Positions 49,831 to 59,243 of a stretch of 64,000 nt of DNA are shown in pieces (the first letter of the stretch is position 1; every line of letters starts with the position of its first letter). Below the pieces are notes generated by a model. It was not told where the DNA came from and made no database searches. It saw nothing but the letters and a program-made list of their open reading frames with translations. Origin of the DNA: Treponema sp. UBA4377 (GTDB taxonomy: Bacteria > Spirochaetota > Spirochaetia > Treponematales > Treponemataceae); NCBI GenBank assembly GCA_002391235.1, contig DGRX01000019.1, positions 1 through 64,000 of the forward strand, written 5' to 3'. A program made the position numbers and the translations under genes.

Positions 49831-51129
49831 ATGAGTTTACCTGAAAACAAATGGTTGCGCGGAGCCATTCCCGCGCTGCTCTTGCACTGCTCCATCGGAA
49901 CAGTTTACTGTTGGTCTGTTTTTAGCCAGGAAGTCGCCGCCTACATCGGCAGCCCCAAAAGCCACGTCGAGTGGGCCTTCTCTTTGGCGATTTTCTTCTT
50001 GGGAATGTCGGCCGCCTTTTTGGGCGACTTTGTAGAAAAGGACATTCACAAAAGCTCTTTGATCGCGACGATTTTCTTTACAGTCGGAATGGTTGGAACG
50101 GGAGCCAGCATTTTGGCCAAGTCCCTGCCCGGCGTTTTGGTTTGCTACGGCGTGATTATGGGAATCGGTTTGGGAACCGGCTACCTTTCTCCCGTAAAAA
50201 CCTTGATGCTTTGGTTCAAGGACAAAAAAGGCTTGGCGACAGGACTAGCCGTCGCGGGCTTTGGAGCGGCCAAGGCAATCGCCACTCCGATCATGCAGGC
50301 GATAGTCGCAAGGTGCGACGACAACCCGGCCTACATGTTCATGATTATGGGCGGCGTTTACTGCGTGATGATGTTCATCGGCCACTTGCTTCTTAAAAAG
50401 CCGGCCGGCTGGGTGGAAGCCCACGAAAAGCAAACGATTGGCGAGTTCCTTAAAAAGTTCGGCTCAAACTTCAAGACTTGCTTTTCAAACCGCGAGTTCC
50501 TTGGCATTTGGATTATGTTCTACATCAACATCGCTTGCGGCCTGGCTCTCATCTCGCAGGAAAAGCCGATCTTGCAAACGACAGGCCTTGGCTTTATGAC
50601 AATCAGCGCGATCGGAACGGTAACGGCCATCGCCAACGCCGCCGGACGCTTGGGCTTTAGCGCGGCCGCCGACGGACTCAAGGACCGCAACACAATCTAC
50701 AAGTGGATTTTCGCGCTTTCGATTTTGTTCACTGGAATCATCATCGCCACTCGCGGAATCATCAACGGAACGGAGCCTGTTCTTATGGCCTTGTGCATCG
50801 CGCTTCTTATCGTGGTCAACGCGGGCTACGGCGGCGGCTTTTCAAACGTTCCCACTTTGCTCAGCGACCACTTTGGAATGAAGAGCATTTCTTCCGTCCA
50901 CGGAATGTGCCTTAGCGCCTGGGCCATCGCCGGCTTGACCGGAAACCAAATGGCCAGTTGGATCGTCCGCCACACAGGCGAGTTCACAGAAAAAGTTTTG
51001 GCCGACGGCCGTGCCGTAAAGGTAAACCCTGTGGGCTACCAAAGCGTCCTTTACGTGACCGTCGCGCTTTACATCGTCGCGATGATTGTCTGCTGGACGA
51101 TGGTTGGAAAGCCGAGAAAAACTGAGTAG
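49831..51129 (+). CDS. OFA-family MFS transporter
   Basis: A 432-residue protein with about 12 membrane helices. The N-terminal signature (LHCSIGTVYCWSVFSQEVAAY) and LWFKDKKGLATGLAVAGFG are typical of the oxalate/formate antiporter (OFA) family of the major facilitator group. The substrate is probably a small carboxylate but cannot be fixed from sequence. The promoter leaves almost no leader, and there is no Shine-Dalgarno site. A good terminator follows at 51170. Confidence 0.88.
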   Translation: MSLPENKWLRGAIPALLLHCSIGTVYCWSVFSQEVAAYIGSPKSHVEWAFSLAIFFLGMSAAFLGDFVEKDIHKSSLIATIFFTVGMVGTGASILAKSLPGVLVCYGVIMGIGLGTGYLSPVKTLMLWFKDKKGLATGLAVAGFGAAKAIATPIMQAIVARCDDNPAYMFMIMGGVYCVMMFIGHLLLKKPAGWVEAHEKQTIGEFLKKFGSNFKTCFSNREFLGIWIMFYINIACGLALISQEKPILQTTGLGFMTISAIGTVTAIANAAGRLGFSAAADGLKDRNTIYKWIFALSILFTGIIIATRGIINGTEPVLMALCIALLIVVNAGYGGGFSNVPTLLSDHFGMKSISSVHGMCLSAWAIAGLTGNQMASWIVRHTGEFTEKVLADGRAVKVNPVGYQSVLYVTVALYIVAMIVCWTMVGKPRKTE

Positions 51130-51169
51130 CCTCAGTTTTTCTTAACGAGTTTTATGGCAAACAAAAAGG

Positions 51170-51200
51170 GCCGCTCCGATTTGAGGAGCGGCTTTTTTTT
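51170..51200 (+). terminator. intrinsic terminator after the transporter gene
   Basis: Perfect stem GCCGCTCC (51170-51177)/GGAGCGGC (51185-51192), loop of 7, then eight T (51193-51200). It also separates the transporter from the convergent adenine deaminase gene. Confidence 0.9.
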
Positions 51201-51266
51201 GAGCGGCGCGTCTTAGACATGCAAAAAATTCGCCCGACAAGAGCGCATCCTATTCTTGAACGCGGC

Positions 51267-52880
51267 TTACACAAATTCCATCCGTTCCGAATCAAAGAGG
51301 CCCAAGTCGGTAATCTTTAATTTTGGAATTACGGGCAACGCCAAAAACGAAAGGGTCATGTAAGGCGCGTTGAGCTTGCAGCCCATCATGCGCGCCCAAT
51401 GGCAAAGATCCTCGTAGTCGCGCGCGACTTTTTTGCACAAGCGGCTTGCCATAAGGCCCGCGACGTCCAACTGGATGTCGTGGACGCGCGCGCGGTTGGC
51501 CACCGCAAGCCCGCCTTTGTTGCGAATGATTCTATTGATGCACTTGACTATGTACTTGTCTTCGGTTCCGACGCAAATTATGTTGTGCGAATCGTGCGCC
51601 ACGCTGCTTGCAAGCGCTCCGGCCTTAAGGCCAAAGCCGTTGACAAAAGCGACGGCGGGCTTGGCGTCTGGATTGTAGCGGTTTACGCAAACCAACTTTA
51701 AAACGTCGGTCTTTGTGTTGGACTTTAAATAGCCGTCTTCCAAGCTGGCGTACATCAAGGCGCTTTCGGTAAAGACTTCCTTGTCGATGGCCTTTATCGT
51801 CCTTACTTGCGCGGTGTCGGAGCGGACGGCGATGTCGGCGGCGCTTATTTCCTTTCGGTTAAAGTTGTTAATTCTCTTGGCCTCAGCCGGCTTAAAGTAG
51901 GAACGGTTTCCGCACACAACGATTTGTCCGTTTACGACAACCTTTTCAATTTTCATTTTTTTTATGCCGCTGACAACGATAAAGTCCGCGCTGTCGCCTT
52001 CCTGCAAAAGGCCTACGTCAAGCTTGTAATGCTTGATCGGATTGTAGGTGGCCGCGCGCAAAACGTCAAAGGAATCGTAGCCCTCGGCGACAAGCTTTCT
52101 GACCAAGCTCCAAAAAAGGCCTTGCTCCAAGTCGTTGGGATGCAAGTCGTCACCGCAAAACATAAGCTTTTCAGGCGCCAGCTTAAAAAGCGGAGCGAGC
52201 GCCTTTAAATTCTTTGCGGCGGAGCCTTCGCGGATTTGAACGAACATTCCGCTTTTAATTTTTTCCAAGCCTTCCTCGTAGGAGGCGCTTTCGTGGTCGG
52301 TGGAAATGCCTGCCGCCGCGTATTTTTTTAAGGCCTCGCCGCTAAGCATCGGCGCGTGTCCGTCAACGGGCTTTCCCAATTTTTTTGCGGCGGCGAGTTT
52401 TGCCAAAACCTCTTTGTCGCCGCCCAAGACGCCCGGAAAGTTCATCATTTCGCCAAGGCTTACAACCCGCTTGTTCTTTAAAAGGCGGGCGACGGTGGCG
52501 GCGTCCAAGACCGCGCCTGACGTTTCAAATTTCGTGGCCGGAACGCAAGACGGGACGGCAAAGTAAATTTTCATCGGTGAGCGGGCCGCGTCCTTTAGCA
52601 TAAAGTCAAAGCCCGCCGCGCCGCAAACGTTCGTTATTTCGTGGGGGTCGGCAACCGCCGCGATTACGCCGCGCCTAAGCGATTCGTAGGCAAAGTACTG
52701 GGGCGTGACCATGCTGCTTTCTATGTGAACGTGGGAATTCACAAAGCCGGGCACAAGATATTTTCGCTCGGAAGTTTGGCAGCGCTCGATTTTTTTTATG
52801 CGGCCGTCTTCGACAAAAAGCTTTCCGCCGTAGACTTCCCGCTTTACTACATCAACGATTTTTCCTTCAAAAACTTTCAT
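51267..52880 (-). CDS. ade: adenine deaminase
   Basis: A 537-residue amidohydrolase. The metal motif GFVNSHVHIESS, then ADPHEI, DGHAPMLSGE, STDHES and FCGDDLHPND match the Ade family, as does the C-terminal domain with AHDSHNIICVGT. It converts adenine to hypoxanthine in purine salvage. It is the last gene of the polyphosphate operon, 3 bases after ppk. Confidence 0.94.
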   Translation of the reverse strand: MKVFEGKIVDVVKREVYGGKLFVEDGRIKKIERCQTSERKYLVPGFVNSHVHIESSMVTPQYFAYESLRRGVIAAVADPHEITNVCGAAGFDFMLKDAARSPMKIYFAVPSCVPATKFETSGAVLDAATVARLLKNKRVVSLGEMMNFPGVLGGDKEVLAKLAAAKKLGKPVDGHAPMLSGEALKKYAAAGISTDHESASYEEGLEKIKSGMFVQIREGSAAKNLKALAPLFKLAPEKLMFCGDDLHPNDLEQGLFWSLVRKLVAEGYDSFDVLRAATYNPIKHYKLDVGLLQEGDSADFIVVSGIKKMKIEKVVVNGQIVVCGNRSYFKPAEAKRINNFNRKEISAADIAVRSDTAQVRTIKAIDKEVFTESALMYASLEDGYLKSNTKTDVLKLVCVNRYNPDAKPAVAFVNGFGLKAGALASSVAHDSHNIICVGTEDKYIVKCINRIIRNKGGLAVANRARVHDIQLDVAGLMASRLCKKVARDYEDLCHWARMMGCKLNAPYMTLSFLALPVIPKLKITDLGLFDSERMEFV

Positions 52881-52883
52881 AAC

Positions 52884-55022
52884 TCACTTTCTGCGAACGG
52901 TGAACCGCGTCTTTGGCGCCTTGTTGCGCTCGGCCCGCGCTTTGTATTCGTTGTAAAGAATTTCCTGGGCGCGCTTTGCCGCCTCGCCCGCCTTGGGCTT
53001 AAGGGCAAGCCAAGAGCCGTCGCTTTGAAGCTCGTAAGAATTTATGTTTGACTCAAAGTAAACGTCAAGGACATGCTTTATTTCCTTGAACGCGGCGGCG
53101 TCCAAAATCGGGAACATCAATTCTATGCGGCGGTCGAGGTTGCGCGGCATCCAGTCGGCGCTGGCCAAATAAATTTCGGGCGAGGCTCCGTTCTGAAAAT
53201 AAAATACGCGCGAATGCTCCAAGTAGCGGTCGACAATCGAAACGACGCGAATGTTTTCGCTCATTCCGGCGACGCCAGGAAGCAGCATGCAAATGCCGCG
53301 AACGTTAAGCATTATGCGAACGCCCGCCCGGTTGGCGCGGTACAAGGCCGCGATCACTTCCTCGTCGGCCAAGGAATTCATCTTGGCGATTATCAAGCCA
53401 GGCGTTTGCGGAGTCGAAAGCTCAATCTCGCGCTGAATCATCGAAAGCAGCTTGCTCTTTAAGTCTACAGGCGCCATGCTAAGGTACTTCATCTTTTGCA
53501 AGGCCGAATAGCCTGTAACAATGTTAAAGAACTTTGTAGCGTCGTTGGCGATTTCGTGGTTGGCGGTAAAAAGCGAAAGGTCGGAATAAATTCGCGCGGT
53601 CCTTGGATTGTAGTTTCCGGTGGCCAGGTGGACATAGCGCTTAAAGGCGTCCTGCTCGCGGCGGATGACCATCAATATTTTTGCGTGCACCTTAAGGTTT
53701 ACCAAACCGTAGACGACCAAAACGCCGGCCTTCTCCAACTCCTCGGCCCAAGCGATGTTGCGCTCCTCGTCAAATCGCGCCTTAAGCTCCACCAAGACCG
53801 TCACCTGCTTTCCGTTTCGCGCCGCTTTTTCCAAGGCCGAAATTATCGGAGAGCCGCGGCCGGTCCTGTAAAGCGTCATCTTGATGGAAAGAACGTCCGG
53901 ATCGTCCGCCGCGTCGTTCAAGAATTTCACGACCGGATTGTAGGACTCGTAGGGAACGTGCAAAATAACGTCGCGGCGCTTTATCGCGTCCCAGTAAGGC
54001 TCGTCTTCCGGCAAAGCGGCGTTGGGAAAATTCTTCCATTTTTCGTTTCGCAAATGGTCGGTGTTTTCCGCCTCGCCGATTTCGCACAAAGTGGCCGCGT
54101 CAACCAGACCGTCAAAGGCGTAGATGTCGTCGGACTTAAGGCCCAGCTTTTGCGCCAAAAATTTTTGCAGCTCCGAGCTGGCCTTGTCGCAAACCATTCT
54201 GACGGCAAACGAAGACTGGCGCGCGACCAAGACTTCCTGCATCGCCTGCACAATGTCGTTGGCGTCCTCGTCAACCGCAAAGTCAGCGTCAAGCGCGACG
54301 TTGAACAAAAGCGACTTTGAAACTTCGTATCCGTCAAAAACCTGAGAGCCGTATTGCAAAAGCAAATCGGCCACAGTCGTAAAGTCCTTGATTTCTTCCT
54401 TGCCGCCCGGAAGCCAAATCAAATTCGGTATCGCGTCGGGAATCTGAACAAGCGCCACAATCGGAGCGCCTGGACGCGCGGCGAATTCCTTGTTGGCGAT
54501 TTTTATTCCGGCAATCGGCTTTAGCAAAAAGGCCGCGTGCCATTTAAGGTTGGCGATTTTGGGAAACTCGTCGCTGTCGGTTCTAAGCGGCGTCAAAAGC
54601 GGAAGGATTTGCGCCTTGAAAATTTCCTGCGCGAATTCCTTTTGCGCGACGCTAAACTGCTTGGGCCGCTTGTAGACAAAGCCCTCTTTTGCCAAAGCCG
54701 GAATTATTTGCTTTTGCAGCGCGTCTTGCTGCGCCTGCATTACTTGGCGGGCCCGCGCCGAAATGTCCTTTAATTGCTGCTTGGGAGTGCGGCCCGAAAT
54801 GTCTTTTCCGCCAGGCGCGTTTTTAAGAAGGCGCTTTACGCTGGCGACGCGCACTTGGAAGAACTCGTTAAAGTTGCTTGTGACGATAGAAAGAAAGGTC
54901 AACTGTTCCAAAAGAGGAATGTCGGTTCTCTTTCCCTCGCGCAAAACGCGGTCGTTGAATTCTATCCAAGAAAGCTCGCGGTTTAAGAAAATGTCTTTGC
55001 CTGTTGTTTTTGCTGCCGCCAT
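52884..55022 (-). CDS. ppk: polyphosphate kinase
   Basis: A 712-residue PPK1. FLNRELSWIEFNDRVLRE opens the N-domain; LHVPYESYNPVVKFL, LKARFDEERNIAWAEELE, and the catalytic-His segment NLKVHAKILMVIRRE with YVHLATGNYNPRTARIYSDL are all present, with the second His region near LMLPGV to SADWMPRNLDRRIE. It makes polyphosphate from ATP reversibly. The exopolyphosphatase gene is 10 bases upstream in the same operon. Confidence 0.96.
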   Translation of the reverse strand: MAAAKTTGKDIFLNRELSWIEFNDRVLREGKRTDIPLLEQLTFLSIVTSNFNEFFQVRVASVKRLLKNAPGGKDISGRTPKQQLKDISARARQVMQAQQDALQKQIIPALAKEGFVYKRPKQFSVAQKEFAQEIFKAQILPLLTPLRTDSDEFPKIANLKWHAAFLLKPIAGIKIANKEFAARPGAPIVALVQIPDAIPNLIWLPGGKEEIKDFTTVADLLLQYGSQVFDGYEVSKSLLFNVALDADFAVDEDANDIVQAMQEVLVARQSSFAVRMVCDKASSELQKFLAQKLGLKSDDIYAFDGLVDAATLCEIGEAENTDHLRNEKWKNFPNAALPEDEPYWDAIKRRDVILHVPYESYNPVVKFLNDAADDPDVLSIKMTLYRTGRGSPIISALEKAARNGKQVTVLVELKARFDEERNIAWAEELEKAGVLVVYGLVNLKVHAKILMVIRREQDAFKRYVHLATGNYNPRTARIYSDLSLFTANHEIANDATKFFNIVTGYSALQKMKYLSMAPVDLKSKLLSMIQREIELSTPQTPGLIIAKMNSLADEEVIAALYRANRAGVRIMLNVRGICMLLPGVAGMSENIRVVSIVDRYLEHSRVFYFQNGASPEIYLASADWMPRNLDRRIELMFPILDAAAFKEIKHVLDVYFESNINSYELQSDGSWLALKPKAGEAAKRAQEILYNEYKARAERNKAPKTRFTVRRK

Positions 55023-55032
55023 TCCGTTCCTC

Positions 55033-56589
55033 CTAAGAAAGAATCACCTTGTAGCCAAAGACGCTTTCAAACATTCCGCCCTTTTCGCCCAGAGCCTGCC
55101 GCTCCAAAACCGTGTTGTGCCTGTTTCCTGTATGAACGACCAAGGAATCTTTTTGCTTGGTGATTTTTAGCTGCGTGAATTTTTGCGTGTGCGAACGGTC
55201 GATGGCGTCGGCGATGCGAATGATCGCCGTAAGCTTTAGAATCGTCATGCGGCTGGCGCGCGGAAGCATTTGAAAATGGTCGTCGTCCTGCGGATTTGAA
55301 TGGCCGCGATGGTATTTTGCGATTTGCGAAACGATCGTAATTTCGTTTTGGGTAAGGCCGAAAAATTCCGAGTTGCTTATGATGTAGGCCGAATGCTCGT
55401 GGTGGTTTTCCATGCGAATGAAAATTCCAATGTCGTGAAGCATCGCCGCCACTTCCAGCAACACTCGGGCGCGCTCGTCAAGCGCGATTTCGCTTTTTAG
55501 CGCGTCGAATATTTTTAGCGAAACGTCCGTAACGAATTGCGCGTGGCCTTCGTCGCCGTGGTACTTGCGCAAAAGGGTTGTGGCGCCGGCGGCGATCTGC
55601 TTGTAAAAATCGCGCTGCAAGTCTTCGTTTGGGGCTGCAAGCTTGTTGATAAGAGCGCCCTCGCGCAAGTTTGTTTCCGGCACGATGACGCTGGCCACGT
55701 TCGTTGTCTCGACGAACATTTTGTAAATCAAAAGGCCTATGCGCAATTGAGCCGCGTCCGAGTAAGCGATCTTAAAGCGCGCGACGCATTCTTCAATAGA
55801 ATACTCTTGGATTTCGTCAACAAAGTCAATGAACTTTTGGCGCGGCATTTCCCACAAAAAGGTCGAAACCGGATGCCCGACGTTAAGGGCCGCGACTTGC
55901 GCCTGCTTTCCGACGGCGACGACGCTCTTTAGCTTTAGCGAGCTGAATTCCTCGTTTAACAAATTCTTTGAGTTTAGGATGAACTGTTGGATAAAGCGCC
56001 GCGCCGTGTCGCTCTCTCCGCTTTGGCCGATTTGTCCCTCGACGCGAATCGTTCCCAAGCGAAAGGAGTGCGCGCTTACGATGCTTCCTTTTTTTAAAAG
56101 CATCATCTCGGACGAGCCGCCGCCGGCTTCCAAAATCATGTAGTCGTCGCCTTCTAGGCTGAACTTAGAGTCCTTGAAACATTCGCGCACGGCAAGGTAC
56201 ATCAAGCGGTTTTCCTCTACGCCGTCGATGACGCGGACGACAAAACCGGTGCGGATGAAAATCCTGTCGATGATTGAATCCTTGTCGCGGCTTTCGCGCA
56301 AGGCGGCGGTGGCGATGACGCTTGTGTCGCCGGCTTCGATTCCCCAGGACTTAAGCTGTTCCTTGTAGCGGCTTAGAATTTGAATGCATTGGCCGATAGT
56401 GCTTTGCTTGACAGAACCGCCGGTAAAGATGTCCATTCCCAAGTTGACCGGCATGTCGGAGCGGTCAAGCGTGTTCCAATGACCGCTCGGCAAAATTTCA
56501 ACGACGCTAAGGCGAATTCCTGTGGAGGCGATTTCTATGATTGCTTCCGGCTTTACTTGCGGAACTTGCTTTTTTTGCCTTGCGCTCAT
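55033..56589 (-). CDS. ppx: exopolyphosphatase/pppGpp phosphatase with HD-type C-terminus
   Basis: A 518-residue Ppx/GppA protein. IIEIASTGIRLSVVEI and MILEAGGGSSEMML are the two phosphate-binding motifs of the ASKHA fold; the helical C-terminus has AAMLHDIGIFIRMENHHEHS, an HD-type region. It removes phosphate from polyphosphate or pppGpp. Opposing activities (ppx and ppk) in one operon are common. The gene follows the glycosidase by 3 bases. Confidence 0.9.
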   Translation of the reverse strand: MSARQKKQVPQVKPEAIIEIASTGIRLSVVEILPSGHWNTLDRSDMPVNLGMDIFTGGSVKQSTIGQCIQILSRYKEQLKSWGIEAGDTSVIATAALRESRDKDSIIDRIFIRTGFVVRVIDGVEENRLMYLAVRECFKDSKFSLEGDDYMILEAGGGSSEMMLLKKGSIVSAHSFRLGTIRVEGQIGQSGESDTARRFIQQFILNSKNLLNEEFSSLKLKSVVAVGKQAQVAALNVGHPVSTFLWEMPRQKFIDFVDEIQEYSIEECVARFKIAYSDAAQLRIGLLIYKMFVETTNVASVIVPETNLREGALINKLAAPNEDLQRDFYKQIAAGATTLLRKYHGDEGHAQFVTDVSLKIFDALKSEIALDERARVLLEVAAMLHDIGIFIRMENHHEHSAYIISNSEFFGLTQNEITIVSQIAKYHRGHSNPQDDDHFQMLPRASRMTILKLTAIIRIADAIDRSHTQKFTQLKITKQKDSLVVHTGNRHNTVLERQALGEKGGMFESVFGYKVILS

Positions 56590-56592
56590 TTC

Positions 56593-58023
56593 CTATAACT
56601 TGTCAATCAGCATAGAGCAGCGGCCGGAAGGAATCGGCAGCGTCTTTTTCTTTTGCTCAAGAATGTTGATTGTAAAGTAATAAAGCTTTTCGCTTTCCAT
56701 TTGGATTTCCCAACCGCGGTTGGACTTGTTTGAAAGAATCGTAATCAAGTTGCGCTTGAGCGAAAGGTTTTCGATTCCCATGATTTCCAAATTGGGAATG
56801 ATCCAGTCAACCGTTTTGCGCGGAAGGCTGATCAAAAGGCCGATTACGTTTTCTATCATCAAAGCGATTGTAGAAAGCGCGACGGTCTGCAAGTAGCGCG
56901 GGCGCGGAAAGTGCGGCTTTCCTTTAAGAGAAGCCTTTCCTTCTTTGCATGGAAGATAAGCCTCGTACAAGTCGCCCTTTTCCTTTTTGTTTTCTGGGGT
57001 GAGCGCTTCCAAAATATAGTACAGGTGGCGGATCGAGCATTCGCGCGCCAAGTCGTAGCGCTGGTATTTTTCCAAGCCCTTGATGACCATAAAGTTCATC
57101 GCCGGGAAAACGCTTCCCTTGTAGCCCTCTCCGCTTTCCTTAAAGTCGCGGCTGTCGGCGCTCAAAGTCGGGAACGGATGGTCCGTTCCAAAAGTCTTTT
57201 TGTTGGTAAGGTGCGCGATCAAAGTTTCGGCGCGGTCGGCGTTGGGGATTTCGGCGAGCAAGGGCCAGAAGCCAGCGATTGTCTTTTGCGGAAGAATTTT
57301 TTCGTCCTTGTCAAGGTCGTGGTAAAAGCCTGTCTTTTGGTCCCACATCATGCTGTTGATTCTGGTCTTGAGCGAGAAGTAGGCCTTTTTGTACATAAAG
57401 CTCAATTCCTTGTCGTTCATGATGTCGCCAAGGGCCGAAAGGTGGAGCGCGTTCAATGCCATCGCCGCGTTAAAGTCAATCGGATAGACGCACTTGTCGC
57501 GCGGGCTGTTGAACATTCCGCTGGCCGCGACGGGAGCGGCGTAAAGGCCGTTGGGCTTCTTGAACTTTTTGTCAATCCAAGTGACGTACTTTACAAGGCT
57601 GGGAATGACTTCCTTTACGCGGCGCTTGTTGGCCAATTTATGGTAAAGGTTGAATTCCGCCCAAGCCAAAAGAGGCAGGCAAACGCCCTCGGGGTTTCCT
57701 TTTTCTGAAATCGGCTTTCCGCTCTTTAAGTCGTACTTAAAGCGGATGGCGCCGTCGCGTTCCTGGCGCGAATAAAGATAGTCTAAATTTTTGCTGGCGG
57801 AATAATTGCGGTTTGAATATACCAAAAAGAAAGAAGAGAAAATCGCGTCTAAGTGGTTTAAAACGTTCACGCCGTCTTCGGGATAAACAAAACACCCGTC
57901 GTTTGTCTTGGCGCCCTTTTTCGGGTCGATCCAAAAATCGGCGATCCAATTCCACGTTTTGTTGTAAATATCGACAAAATCCTGGTCGTAAAAATGGATT
58001 TTGGGGAAATCTCTTTTATTCAT
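56593..58023 (-). CDS. six-hairpin (GH63/trehalase-like) glycoside hydrolase
   Basis: A 476-residue soluble protein built on an alpha-alpha toroid, with WNWIADFWIDP, NVLNHLDAIFSSFF, PLLAWAEFNLYHKL, MMWDQKTGFYHDLDKDE, GFWPLLAEIP, EGYKGSVFPAMNFMVI and DLYEAYLP. This order fits GH63-like enzymes such as mannosylglycerate hydrolases and trehalase relatives. There is no signal peptide, so it acts in the cytoplasm. It begins the polyphosphate operon; a TATAAT box lies 15 bases before the start. The substrate, perhaps a compatible solute or storage oligosaccharide, is inferred. Confidence 0.8.
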   Translation of the reverse strand: MNKRDFPKIHFYDQDFVDIYNKTWNWIADFWIDPKKGAKTNDGCFVYPEDGVNVLNHLDAIFSSFFLVYSNRNYSASKNLDYLYSRQERDGAIRFKYDLKSGKPISEKGNPEGVCLPLLAWAEFNLYHKLANKRRVKEVIPSLVKYVTWIDKKFKKPNGLYAAPVAASGMFNSPRDKCVYPIDFNAAMALNALHLSALGDIMNDKELSFMYKKAYFSLKTRINSMMWDQKTGFYHDLDKDEKILPQKTIAGFWPLLAEIPNADRAETLIAHLTNKKTFGTDHPFPTLSADSRDFKESGEGYKGSVFPAMNFMVIKGLEKYQRYDLARECSIRHLYYILEALTPENKKEKGDLYEAYLPCKEGKASLKGKPHFPRPRYLQTVALSTIALMIENVIGLLISLPRKTVDWIIPNLEIMGIENLSLKRNLITILSNKSNRGWEIQMESEKLYYFTINILEQKKKTLPIPSGRCSMLIDKL

Positions 58024-58133
58024 AGTCTTTTCATTATATCACAGATTTTAAAAAAACGCGCAAAAAATTTAAAAAATTCTTGAAATTTTTCACAAAAAAT
58101 CGTTTGAAAAGCGAAAAAAATCGACCAAACATC

Positions 58134-58320
58134 TTGACAGTGTAAAGATTGCGCGCTAATCTAGACAGTGTAAAGATTAATCTGAGCAAAAAATTTAGAA
58201 GCAAACAAAACGCTCTCGGGAGAATCGAACGGCCTTACTTGCGGTTGCGCCTTTTAGGGCCTGACAGCAAGCTCAACGCGCAAAGCAAGCGGCCGTCCGC
58301 CTTCTCTCCTTGCGCGTTTT
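58134..58320 (+). ncRNA. promoter and structured terminator-ended element, copy E5 (small RNA candidate)
   Basis: A good promoter, TTGACA (58134-58139), 17-base spacer, TAATCT (58157-58162), precedes copy E5. The element has the hairpin CTC-tcgg-GAG, stem GGCCTT/AGGGCC, the shared core (CTTTTAGGGC) and terminal stem CGCGCAA/TTGCGCG followed by TTTT, predicting an RNA of about 150 bases. A 15-base direct repeat GACAGTGTAAAGATT (58136-58150, 58164-58178) surrounds the -10 box and could be an operator. The whole stretch 58024-58603 has no gene; it also holds REP-like copy C. Confidence 0.55.
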
Positions 58321-58415
58321 AATTGCATCTAAGCCCTTTGCCCAGATTAATCTTACGACAAACGATGGCATATTATTGCCAAAAATTGTCGCGAAGCGGT
58401 TGAGCGGCTCGTGAA

Positions 58416-58500
58416 AACACTCATTTTGCGCCTGCCGCGACAAGCGGCAGACGTAGAAAGTTTCAAGGCGCAAAATGCGTGTAGCGACGATATCTAGCGG
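58416..58500 (+). repeat. nested-hairpin REP-like element, copy C
   Basis: Outer arms 58417-58432 and 58467-58482 pair with one mismatch; the inner hairpin is TGCCGC-gacaa-GCGGCA (58433-58449); the tail GCGACGATATCTAGCG ends just before 58500. Compared with copy B the arm reads CATTTTGCGCC and its partner GGCGCAAAATG, a matched change. Confidence 0.7.
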
Positions 58501-58603
58501 TTTCACGGGCCGCGCAAACGCTGGGAGACATTTTCTTGCGCCATTCGATGCCAGCGTTTTTATTATTTATAATACATTTAATCTGCAATTAAGGAGGCGC
58601 GGA

Positions 58604-59182
58604 TTGGACACTTACCACCACAAAAACTTAAAAGTTGACTTGATCGAAGCCGGAATCGCCTTGGTGGCGAAGGATGGGCTGGACGGCTTTTCTTTGCGCA
58701 AGGTGGCGGGCCTTTGCGGGGTTTCGCACGCGGCGCCCTATTCCCATTTTGAGAACAAGGACATTTTGCTGGAAGAAATGCAAAATTACGTGAGCGAAAA
58801 TTTTTCGGCTCAGTTGGAAGGAACGATCGCGCGCTGCAAAGACAAGGAGCGGATTTTGATGGAACTGGGCAAGGCTTACCTAAACTTTTTTACGGCCCAC
58901 CCCAACTACTTTGCCTTTCTCTTTGGAAAGTCCAACATCGCGCTGGACTTGACCGAGGGAGCCGACCCGCAAAAAAACTACAAGCCCTTTGCGATTTTTA
59001 AGTCTGCGGCGGAACAAGTCTTGGCGCGAAAGAATTGCCCAAAAGAAAAATGGAACGACATAACGATTTCGCTCTGGGCCTTTGTCCACGGAATCACGTC
59101 GCTCGCCACAATGCGCGGCGTAAAATGCGGCTTCAAGTGGGAGGAAAAAATTTTTGACTTTATGAGCGCGTTCCAATTCTAG
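58604..59182 (+). CDS. TetR-family transcriptional regulator
   Basis: A 192-residue protein starting at TTG 58604, 6 bases after GGAGG. The N-terminal helix-turn-helix is FSLRKVAGLCGVSHAAPYSH followed by FENKDILL, typical of TetR. The C-terminal domain contains LWAFVHGITSLATM, a WHG-like ligand domain. It probably controls the EFR1 gene 61 bases downstream and perhaps itself. The longer in-frame frame upstream runs through repeat DNA and is discarded. A TATAAT lies at 58568-58573. Confidence 0.85.
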   Translation: MDTYHHKNLKVDLIEAGIALVAKDGLDGFSLRKVAGLCGVSHAAPYSHFENKDILLEEMQNYVSENFSAQLEGTIARCKDKERILMELGKAYLNFFTAHPNYFAFLFGKSNIALDLTEGADPQKNYKPFAIFKSAAEQVLARKNCPKEKWNDITISLWAFVHGITSLATMRGVKCGFKWEEKIFDFMSAFQF

Positions 59183-59243
59183 CGGCTGAGAACGGAAGCA
59201 AAACCATAACGGGCGGACAGCCGTAATATTAGGAGGACTTAAA

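Noticed and set aside
58273..58506. Minus-strand frame of 77 codons over repeat copy C
   Set aside because: Similar short frames over copy B share the same peptide because the DNA repeat is shared; there is no start signal, so it is a repeat artefact.
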